A stretch of DNA of 6,363 bases, taken from NCBI GenBank assembly GCA_937911235.1, contig CALDPN010000134.1, forward strand, positions 1 to 6,363, written 5' to 3'. Under the pieces are notes generated by a model, which was not told where the DNA came from, searched no databases, and worked only from the letters and a program-made list of their open reading frames with translations. How positions within the stretch are numbered: the first letter of the stretch is position 1; every line of letters starts with the position of its first letter. The DNA is from an uncultured Bacteroidales bacterium (GTDB lineage Bacteria > Bacteroidota > Bacteroidia > Bacteroidales > Paludibacteraceae). The position numbers and the translations under genes were made by a program. Below are positions 1 to 4,946 of this stretch, one piece after another.

Positions 1-55
1 CCATAAGCTGGTTAATTGTATCAGTATCTGCCTTATAACCAAAAGTCTTTTCAAA
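1..55. repeat. Terminal redundancy, left copy (circular genome)
   Basis: These 55 bases are identical to 6309-6363 at the right end of the window. The VP2 reading frame runs through this copy and continues without interruption into the sequence left of 6309. The repeat is therefore the overlap of a circular assembly and not a biological terminal repeat. Removing one copy leaves a circle of 6308 nt, a normal size for Microviridae. Confidence 0.97.
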
Positions 56-760
56 TTGGTCTGAAATACTATTTTTTAAATCTATTTGCTTTTGAGATGC
101 AGCAGCAAGAGCATTTTGAGCAACAAGATATTGTTTTCTTGCTTCTTCTGTGCGTGCTTGTGATTGCATTAATTTAATCTTTTGTTCAGCTTCACGAACT
201 TGAGATTGAGTAAGATTTGAAATTTGTTTATTCAAACGTGTTTGTGATTGCTTTAGACCAATTTCAGCATTAGCAGCAAGACCAGAACGCTCACTTGCAA
301 AAGCTGCAGCGTTGTTGGCATTTTCTCTGGATTCACTTTCCTTAATATCTTGTTTAAGTTTAGCAAGACCAAGAAAGGCGGAAGCAATACCCGTAAGGTC
401 GGCAGCAAAAGCGGACGGAGTAGAACCAGAAGCAGCAGAACCAGAGGGAGCAGAAGTAGAACCTGTAGAACTCTGGAGATTAGAACCATACATTAACGCG
501 GGATTGAGACCAGCCTCATTGTATTGGCGAACCATCGCAGAAGGGGAAGAGTATTGGTTATACTGCTGTTCTTGCCAATCTCTGGCGATTTCAGCTTCTC
601 GGCTCTGGAACTGACGGTTTAAGTCAGCTTGCTGAGCATTGAAAGCATTTTGCTCACGTTGCATTTTTCTTTGAGTGTTATTGGCAATCGCAGTGGAACC
701 AATGTTTAATAAACCTTGTACTGCAGAACCAATAGCACCGCTAAAATCAAGTTGTCCCAT
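1..760 (-). CDS. DNA pilot protein VP2 (minor spike/pilot), 5' part; gene wraps the window ends
   Basis: This is the minor capsid protein that accompanies or guides the ssDNA genome through the host envelope in Microviridae. The ATG is at 760-758, and the frame stays open to base 2 (253 codons). It then continues across the circle junction to a TAA at 6208-6210, giving 286 residues in total. The signature string MVRQYNEAGLNPALMYG (about residues 76-92) is the conserved pilot-protein motif. The N-terminus (about 6-26) is rich in Gly, Ala and hydrophobic residues and could insert in a membrane. Residues 94-117 are a Ser/Gly/Ala/Pro low-complexity linker. From about 128 to 225 the protein is Gln-, Ala- and Lys-rich and probably a long coiled coil, matching the tube-forming helices known for phiX174 H. 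The start lies one base after the stop of ORF44, so translation is probably coupled. Confidence 0.96.
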   Translation of the reverse strand, partial: MGQLDFSGAIGSAVQGLLNIGSTAIANNTQRKMQREQNAFNAQQADLNRQFQSREAEIARDWQEQQYNQYSSPSAMVRQYNEAGLNPALMYGSNLQSSTGSTSAPSGSAASGSTPSAFAADLTGIASAFLGLAKLKQDIKESESRENANNAAAFASERSGLAANAEIGLKQSQTRLNKQISNLTQSQVREAEQKIKLMQSQARTEEARKQYLVAQNALAAASQKQIDLKNSISDQFEKTFGYKADTDTINQLM

Positions 761-761
761 T

Positions 762-896
762 TTAAACCATATCTAGAAAATTTAACATTTTGTTTATCAT
801 TTGTTTGTTTTCGCGATTCTCGTTTTTGTTATCGCTTTTGTTATGATCTGGAGAACTATCTAGCCAAGCATAAGCATTATGTTCATCTGGTAGCAT
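762..896 (-). CDS. ORF44, small hydrophilic protein directly upstream of VP2
   Basis: This small gene encodes 44 residues, starting MLPDEHNAYAWLDSS and ending INKMLNFLDMV. Its TAA (762-764) is separated from the VP2 ATG by a single A (TAA-A-ATG), a spacing typical of translational coupling. The middle (about residues 16-32) is rich in Asn, Lys, Asp and Glu and probably disordered. The last 12 residues could form an amphipathic helix. There is no signal peptide or membrane segment. The ATG is preceded by an A/T-rich stretch (TTATTAAAA) like other starts in this genome. I do not recognise a family. Its position between the VP3-like gene and VP2 suggests a structural, assembly or scaffold helper role, but that is inference. 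The alternative is that it is only a leader ORF that delivers ribosomes to VP2. Confidence 0.6.
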   Translation of the reverse strand: MLPDEHNAYAWLDSSPDHNKSDNKNENRENKQMINKMLNFLDMV

Positions 897-934
897 TTTT
901 AATAAATTTTAGTGTTGATTTTTAGGTAGTTGTC

Positions 935-969
935 AATCCGCCATAATATTTCAAGTAGTATGGCGGATT
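935..969. repeat. Perfect 11-bp stem-loop downstream of the VP3-like gene
   Basis: AATCCGCCATA (935-945) pairs perfectly with TATGGCGGATT (959-969) around a 13-nt loop. The stem is GC-richer than its surroundings and lies between the VP3-like stop codon and ORF44. No U-run follows it on the minus strand, so it does not look like a classical intrinsic terminator. An RNA processing or stability element, or a packaging or replication hairpin of the virion DNA, is equally possible. Confidence 0.75.
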
Positions 970-989
970 TGCGCATTTTAATTTGCGCA
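970..989. repeat. Second stem-loop abutting the first (TGCGCA arms)
   Basis: TGCGCA at 970-975 and again at 984-989 flank an 8-nt AT loop. Because TGCGCA is itself a palindrome, the two copies are both direct and inverted repeats and can form a 6-bp GC-rich hairpin. It begins at the very next base after the 935-969 stem-loop, so the two would stack as tandem hairpins in the virion strand or its mRNA. It lies 5 nt past the end of the VP3-like gene. Confidence 0.6.
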
Positions 990-993
990 CCGA

Positions 994-1284
994 TTATTCG
1001 GTTGACTGTGGTTCTTTTTGAGTTTGCTGATTTGATACAGAAGTGCGAATCTCTGCAGCATCTGCCTTACCTTGTGCCATTGCTGCGCGCTCGGCGTCAA
1101 TACTCTGGAAAACGTCAGCTATACGACCACCTACGTCTGTCGTGTTTTCAATGTCGTTGTAAACGGGTTCAGTCGCACCAGACGGAACGGTACCATTTCT
1201 CAAGCACTCGCCAAGGTCAATAGCCAAATGCGGTGCAACTTCGCGCATATCGCGGAGTTTGTTGTAATTGCATTTTTGTTTCAT
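994..1284 (-). CDS. VP3-like internal scaffolding protein candidate (96 aa)
   Basis: This is a 96-residue acidic to neutral protein starting MKQKCNYNKLRDMREVAPHL. The central part, NGTVPSGATEPVYNDIENT (about 30-48), followed by a predicted helix DVGGRIADVFQSIDAERAAM, resembles the layout of small Microviridae scaffold or VP3-type proteins: a Pro/Tyr/Asp turn motif, then a helix, then a charged Gln-rich tail. The C-terminus (about 75-96) is Gln/Ser/Thr/Glu-rich and probably disordered. In gokushoviruses VP3 is an internal scaffold that shapes the procapsid. Here the gene sits between VP1 and VP2, which fits a structural role. The family call rests on pattern and position only. The gene has its own promoter region, separated from VP1 by an antisense gene and a terminator. 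The A-rich leader contains no Shine-Dalgarno site. Confidence 0.6.
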   Translation of the reverse strand: MKQKCNYNKLRDMREVAPHLAIDLGECLRNGTVPSGATEPVYNDIENTTDVGGRIADVFQSIDAERAAMAQGKADAAEIRTSVSNQQTQKEPQSTE

Positions 1285-1312
1285 ATTACGTAATTTTGTT
1301 ATTAATTATATG

Positions 1313-1344
1313 CAAAGTTAATTACGGTTTACTTAACGTGTAAA
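1313..1344 (-). promoter_or_regulatory. Candidate Bacteroidota-type promoter for the VP3-like/VP2 block
   Basis: On the minus strand, TAACTTTG (1320-1313) matches the Bacteroidota -7 consensus TAnnTTTG exactly. It is preceded by TTTA (1344-1341) at a 20-nt spacing, a one-mismatch version of the -33 TTTG box. Transcription would start close to 1306, about 20 nt before the VP3-like ATG at 1284. A TATAAT at about 1309-1304 also lies here, so a different sigma factor could use the region. The mirrored plus-strand arm has the weaker pair CTTG (1396-1399), 21 nt, TCATATTG (1421-1428), a possible promoter for ORF72. Spacing and motifs are seen; use is inferred. Confidence 0.5.
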
Positions 1345-1362
1345 GGGGCACAAAAAATCTTC

Positions 1363-1376
1363 CTTTGCATGCAAAG
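1363..1376. promoter_or_regulatory. Perfect 14-bp palindrome at the centre of the divergent region
   Basis: CTTTGCATGCAAAG is a perfect palindrome whose axis (1369/1370) is also the axis of the large inverted duplication. ATGCAAAG recurs at 1310-1317, and TTGCAT at 1426-1431, about 60 bp to either side. The position between two divergent start codons is typical of an operator or a shared activator site. It could instead simply be the tip of the dyad. No protein in the window has an obvious helix-turn-helix that I can assign to it. Confidence 0.4.
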
Positions 1377-1461
1377 AGTATTTTTTGGTTAAACCCTTGA
1401 CACGTTGTAAACCTACATTTTCATATTGCATATATTAATAACTTAAAAAAACATACGCAAT

Positions 1462-1680
1462 ATGAAAACAAATTACAAAATTGAAGTAGAAAAATTAATC
1501 GTAAAAATTAACGAAAACACCACTTGTCCATATACGGTATACATAGAAGAACACAATAAATGTGTAGGTTTCGTAAATGGACCCGATACACCTTGTTTCT
1601 ACTCATTTAAAAACTACTTTCAGTTATACCATTTTTTAAGAGGCTTTGAAAAAGCAGTTTACATACTTGGACCATTTTAA
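1462..1680 (+). CDS. ORF72, antisense-oriented small protein of unknown function
   Basis: This 72-residue protein is encoded on the strand opposite all other genes. It starts MKTNYKIEVEKLIVKINEN and ends GFEKAVYILGPF. It has three Cys (22, 34, 45), alternating strand-like segments in the first half and a helix-like aromatic segment (about 48-66), with no signal peptide or membrane span. I recognise no family. Three things support a real gene: a balanced protein-like composition, a promoter and leader region mirroring that of the VP3-like gene, and a strong terminator starting at its stop codon. It fills a 422-nt gap with no virion-sense gene. The complementary strand is made only as part of double-stranded replicative DNA, so it could be expressed only inside the cell after second-strand synthesis. 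Accessory cargo (moron) such as a host-takeover or exclusion protein is a guess. Spurious ORF remains possible. Confidence 0.62.
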   Translation: MKTNYKIEVEKLIVKINENTTCPYTVYIEEHNKCVGFVNGPDTPCFYSFKNYFQLYHFLRGFEKAVYILGPF

Positions 1681-1706
1681 GATAAAGCCCGAAAGGGCTT
1701 TATCTT
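1679..1706. terminator. Strong, probably bidirectional intrinsic terminator between ORF72 and VP1
   Basis: A perfect 12-bp stem, AAGATAAAGCCC (1679-1690) with GGGCTTTATCTT (1695-1706), closes a GAAA (GNRA) tetraloop. On the + strand the stem ends in TCTTTT, a U-tract suited to terminating ORF72, whose stop codon is 1678-1680. On the minus strand it directly follows the VP1 stop (1707-1709) and would end the replication-capsid transcript, although its U-tract there is shorter (TCTTAAAA). It therefore separates the VP1 transcript from the VP3-like/VP2 block. Confidence 0.88.
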
Positions 1707-3704
1707 TTAAAGTCTTGAACCAGCTTTTCTTACGGTTATCTGGTGAACGTCAGGCATACGGCCAAGCGTAGGGACAGCATTGTACTCAGACAAACAAGAC
1801 ACCTTGCTATAGCGCCAATAGCTTTCAATCCAAGCGCCATACTTGCTATTCTCCACGCCTACGGCAGAAACTTGGTCCAAATAGTCCTCTGGAATCTCAA
1901 GGAAATCAGCACCCAGAACTGGCGGTTCACTAAATGACCTCTGGAGAGCAAAAGCGCTTAGACTCTGGCCGTCACGTAGAAGACCGGAAATGTGATCATT
2001 GATAAACTTGTACTCCGAATAACGACCGGTATAGCCAATAACGGTTTTGTCGCCCTCTCCGGAATAGGTGTCAATGATTTCGCGTGCATATACAGGTTGG
2101 TCTCCAACACCTTGCAATAGAGGGAAAGCAATGTCATCAATGGTATTGTAGTGGAAGTCTCTCCTTGTTCCAGAGCTATAACTAGGTTCTGGGACAATAG
2201 ATGTTAATGCCATCAAAATACCGTGCTCAGTAACAGAATAGTTGTTACACAAATTGCCTTGACCTACACCAATAGGGGTTGCATATTTGGTACCGATACC
2301 TTTAATTGGGTTATTTGATGGACCCTCATATTCTCCTTGCTGATAAACGGATTTATTGTAGATTTCAACGGTATTGGAGCCAAGATAAATGGCACGGTCT
2401 GTAACGGCATCACTAGGGTAAACACCGTACTGAGCATACTGAACATCACCGTATCGGCTATCAACCAAATTGTTGCGTTCTCTCCAAAGTTGCATTGCAT
2501 TAGCCAACCTCAAGGATGCTACGGTGAACTCACCAGAGATAGCAGGGTTATCCGCATCTGGGATAACTTGCACTTTCATTGCGTCACCAGACTGAGGGGC
2601 TTGAGTCATTGTAGTGAAGAAGTCTTTTTGCCACAACCTCTGGCGGAGGTCAAATAGGCTTTTGCCATCATAAAAGTTAAGTTGGTCACCTTGATAATAC
2701 TTCTTAGTAAAGCCACCGCCAAATTTGGTGATATAAGCAATATTGCCCAAAAGGTTCTGTGGGTTGTCTCCAAGAGCATTAGGGAACAGTTTTTTCATTA
2801 ATCTTGCATCTCTGTACCAATCGTCAAATATTTTGTGGTATGTAACGGCTTTTAAAATGTTGTTAATAATCAAACTAGAAGACGGAAGAACTGAAGTAGG
2901 CGGAATAAATTCAACCGAAAGACGGTCAAAAGCAGCATTAAAGGTAAAGATAAAATAACCAGTGCTAGAAGCAGACTCAGGCAAAGAATCTGTAAAATTA
3001 AATAAAGAAGAATCACCAGTTGGTACTGCATATGTTGTGCCAGCAAAAATATCAGCAACTGAAGAAACATCAAACTCGGAAAGCAAAATAAAGAGACTTA
3101 AAAGTAATTCATTATATTCCGAATCGTCAAAGGTTTGTTGTGATACTTTAAAACCAAGATAATCCATAAGAGAACCTGCGCCAAATTTATCAGCATTAAA
3201 TGAATAAAAAGGACCGTCTCCAGATTCTATCTTAAGAATAGATTTAATAGCAATATCGGAAAGGGCATCTGCAATTTTAGCAGAACGGTTTTCACCAAGT
3301 GGTATATTGACATCCGAAGTAAAAGAATAACCTTTAAAAACCGATGGAACTATAGCGCCAGGCAAATATTTTGCGTGATAGTTAGGGTCATCTGGGGAGG
3401 GGCCGCCAATACCATCACTAGCATAAGTGATAAAATCTTTCCATCCGCCCCAGATGGCTCTAAGTGGCACATAGAACAATTCCGTACGAAGAGAAATACG
3501 GCCGATAAAGTCTGTGGCTTGGGGTGCCATCTGGACAGAGAATTTTGGTGACAAATCAACAGTATCACCCGGTATTAGAAAGTCACAGAAAGACGGAACA
3601 AGAGTACCACATTTAGCACTAAAAGCGTGACGATGGTCCACATTGTGACCGCTACGGTTAGGTACATCCACCTTGGCGTAGCTGAACATTCGTTTGAAAG
3701 CCAT
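1707..3704 (-). CDS. Major capsid protein VP1 (Microviridae F-protein family)
   Basis: This 665-residue protein is the single-jelly-roll capsid subunit that forms the T=1 shell. Recognisable family features in order are: the N-terminal NRSGHNVDHRHAFSAKCGTLVP (about 16-37); the segment FLIPGDTVDLSPKFSVQMAP (42-61); FYVPLRAIWGGWKDF (77-91); MDYLGFK (180-186); KIFDDWYRDARL (291-302); DFFTTMTQAPQSGD (361-374); YLGSN (440-444); VTEHGILMALTSIVPEPSY (491-509); and GYTGRYSEYKFINDHISGLLR (557-577). At 665 residues it is longer than the roughly 530-570 usual for gokushoviruses. Most of the excess lies between MDYLGFK and KIFDDWYRD, the position of the surface protrusion insertion. The ATG at 3704 follows the VP4 stop by 12 nt, with an A-rich leader and no Shine-Dalgarno. 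The stop abuts the 1679-1706 terminator. Family assignment is secure; subfamily is not. Confidence 0.98.
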   Translation of the reverse strand: MAFKRMFSYAKVDVPNRSGHNVDHRHAFSAKCGTLVPSFCDFLIPGDTVDLSPKFSVQMAPQATDFIGRISLRTELFYVPLRAIWGGWKDFITYASDGIGGPSPDDPNYHAKYLPGAIVPSVFKGYSFTSDVNIPLGENRSAKIADALSDIAIKSILKIESGDGPFYSFNADKFGAGSLMDYLGFKVSQQTFDDSEYNELLLSLFILLSEFDVSSVADIFAGTTYAVPTGDSSLFNFTDSLPESASSTGYFIFTFNAAFDRLSVEFIPPTSVLPSSSLIINNILKAVTYHKIFDDWYRDARLMKKLFPNALGDNPQNLLGNIAYITKFGGGFTKKYYQGDQLNFYDGKSLFDLRQRLWQKDFFTTMTQAPQSGDAMKVQVIPDADNPAISGEFTVASLRLANAMQLWRERNNLVDSRYGDVQYAQYGVYPSDAVTDRAIYLGSNTVEIYNKSVYQQGEYEGPSNNPIKGIGTKYATPIGVGQGNLCNNYSVTEHGILMALTSIVPEPSYSSGTRRDFHYNTIDDIAFPLLQGVGDQPVYAREIIDTYSGEGDKTVIGYTGRYSEYKFINDHISGLLRDGQSLSAFALQRSFSEPPVLGADFLEIPEDYLDQVSAVGVENSKYGAWIESYWRYSKVSCLSEYNAVPTLGRMPDVHQITVRKAGSRL

Positions 3705-3716
3705 AATTTAATTTTT

Positions 3717-4657
3717 TTAAAGTTGTGATTTATTATAGAAATTGGATTGCTGGTGAGAATATTTCTCAAACTTCTCAGCAGAAAAACGCCTATTTTCGTT
3801 GTCAAGAATACGAAAGGCCGAATCGCTCGGATTCTGGGCTTGTAATTCTTGTAATTGTTGAGCAAATAACTCATCATTGCGAGCTGCCAATTTATCAGCA
3901 ACACGCACCGATAACAAAGTTTTTTGACCATAAAGTTTAGTTTTGTAATAACGCGGAAGCGCGTATTTGTAACCATTAATATCTACACGGCTACGGTTAA
4001 GAACATCATCTATCCAGTGATCAGTACTTTGGCAATGACGTTTAAGAATAAAATCCTTATAGGTAGTTATCCAATTAATGCCAAGACCTTTAGATATGAG
4101 ATGGAAAGTAGGGTAAACCTTATTGTGTAAAGCTCCTTGATATTCAAAGTCTTCTTTGTTGCAGTACTTAGCAATGTAACGCAAAGAACTGCTAACATCC
4201 TTTATATCTAGTAGATTGATGTCTCTGGACTGAGTAAATCCAAATTTTTCTTGCCAATCAGCTAGAGCAGGTGTAATATCCTCATTATTTAAACCAAAGA
4301 AAACACCGTGATAATGGGGCGGTAAGTTTTAGGACCGTACTCGCTAGTAATGAAATATTTGAAAGTTTTATCAATCTTATGGCGAATACGTTTGAGCCAA
4401 TCTTGAAGATGTTTTTTATATACAGTGCGATAGACAACACCATTATTATCTACAAGTTCTGGAACAGACTCTGGGCGGTAAGTAAGTGTGAAAAATACCG
4501 CTTTAGTGTGTGAAATAGCTTCAAAGTAAAACCGAACGAACCAAGAATTCTGGTAGTTCTGCAGACATTCTACACATTTGCCGCAAGGAACAAGAATAGA
4601 ATGAACAGGCTTATAGGGTGAAGACTTATTTTTAAGTGTAATAGGAGAAAGACACAT
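3717..4657 (-). CDS. Replication initiator VP4 (HUH rolling-circle endonuclease), frameshifted as written
   Basis: The protein nicks the double-stranded origin and primes rolling-circle replication. Codons 1-114 (4657-4316) give a Cys motif CGKCVEC (C25, C28, C31), TLTY (57-60) and SEYGPKTYRP (105-114). The frame then runs into IITVFSLV and stops at 4289. Stepping back one base at 4316, or adding one C to the CCCC run, continues as HYHGVFFGL, the HUH metal-binding motif (H115, H117). It then reads through RYIAKYCNKE (160-169), with candidate catalytic tyrosines Y161 and Y165, to the TAA at 3717-3719. The restored protein has 313 residues, normal for the family. The ATG overlaps the ORF91 stop (TAATG). 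A homopolymer error is the simplest cause; a real null mutation or programmed -1 shift is possible. An isolated downstream start (TTG at 4184) would lack the HUH motif. Confidence 0.93.
3830..3849. repeat. 20-bp direct repeat, copy in VP4
   Basis: GATTCTGGGCTTGTAATTCT here is identical to 4791-4810 in ORF91. Both copies are read in the same frame on the minus strand and encode ELQAQN in each protein. The 961-bp spacing puts them in two adjacent genes. A perfect 20-mer repeat is not expected by chance in a genome of this size. Confidence 0.9.
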
Positions 4658-4932
4658 TACAGATTATCAAATAAAGGGTTAATGTTAATTGGTTGCATAT
4701 TATCCAACACCTTACGGGGTGGGCGTCGTTTAGCGCGCTCGGAAAGTTTTTTAATATAATCTTCGCAAGCTTGTTTTTGAGCCTTAGAGAGATTCTGGGC
4801 TTGTAATTCTCGCTCCCAAGATTTATGAATTAACTCCAAAACTTCTTTGGTGATTAATGTTTTAGGAACGAGACCAAGCTCATCAATAAACTCTGCAATA
4901 ACCGCAGCACGAGCCTTAGTAATTTTAGCCAT
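4657..4932 (-). CDS. ORF91, small basic helical protein upstream of VP4
   Basis: This 91-residue protein starts MAKITKARAAVIAEFIDELG. It appears almost entirely helical up to about residue 65, with a highly basic stretch ERAKRRPPRK (65-74) and a short tail ending in NPLFDNL. The basic patch suggests nucleic-acid binding, so a role beside the replication protein is plausible, but I recognise no family. The segment ELQAQN (42-47) is encoded by a 20-bp stretch identical to one in VP4. The chosen ATG at 4932 lies 14 nt after the peptidase stop; an upstream in-frame ATG at 4968 would add 12 residues and overlap the peptidase. The stop TAA shares one base with the VP4 ATG (TAATG), indicating translational coupling with VP4. 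There is no signal peptide or membrane segment. Confidence 0.8.
   Translation of the reverse strand: MAKITKARAAVIAEFIDELGLVPKTLITKEVLELIHKSWERELQAQNLSKAQKQACEDYIKKLSERAKRRPPRKVLDNMQPININPLFDNL
4791..4810. repeat. 20-bp direct repeat, copy in ORF91
   Basis: This is an exact second copy of 3830-3849, encoding ELQAQN in the same frame. The flanking bases diverge at once on both sides, so the shared tract is sharply bounded. Confidence 0.9.
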
Positions 4933-4946
4933 TTTGCTTTCATATT

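Larger units (their letters stand above)
1270..1475. repeat. Large imperfect inverted duplication carrying two divergent promoters, leaders and start codons
   Basis: Reading outward from the centre at 1369/1370, both strands show the same ordered blocks: ATGCAAAG, then ATTTTTTG, a CCC/CCCC-TT(T/G)ACACGTT block, GTAAACC, TTGCATATA, TTAATAAC, then AATATGAAA containing the start codon. On the minus side these are 1362-1369 down to about 1270. On the plus side they run from 1369 up to about 1475. By eye the arms match at roughly three quarters of positions with a few short indels, and the similarity continues a few codons into both genes. The VP3-like gene (-) and ORF72 (+) therefore share mirrored regulatory DNA. 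In virion ssDNA this segment could also fold into a long hairpin. Confidence 0.8.

Noticed and set aside
1..55. A biological direct terminal repeat of a linear genome
   Set aside because: The VP2 frame is continuous across the junction and Microviridae are circular, so the repeat is assembly overlap.
253..489. A leucine-rich 78-codon frame on the minus strand
   Set aside because: It lies inside VP2 in another phase. Its Leu/Val/Pro runs are the out-of-frame reading of the VP2 Ser/Gly/Ala linker and Gln/Ala-rich coiled coil.
312..614. A 100-codon + strand frame rich in Ala, Glu and Pro
   Set aside because: It is fully antisense to VP2, with no promoter, leader or terminator of its own, unlike ORF72. 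The composition mirrors the VP2 linker.
970..989. Possible dif-like XerCD attachment site: GGTGCGCAAA on the minus strand resembles the left arm of E. coli dif
   Set aside because: Only one arm resembles dif. The other half repeats TGCGCA instead of a XerD-arm sequence, and no integration evidence is present. It is better read as a hairpin.
930..1223. A + strand frame of 97 codons opposite the VP3-like gene
   Set aside because: It is an antisense shadow crossing the two hairpins, with a Cys/Arg-rich improbable composition and no regulatory signals.
1397..1402. TTGACA as a sigma70 -35 box for ORF72
   Set aside because: No good -10 box lies 16-18 nt downstream. The best TATA-like hexamer (TATATT at 1431-1436) is 28 nt away, so a sigma70 promoter is not supported.
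3575..3976. A 133-codon minus-strand frame spanning the VP4/VP1 junction
   Set aside because: It overlaps the ends of two secure genes in another phase and has no family features.
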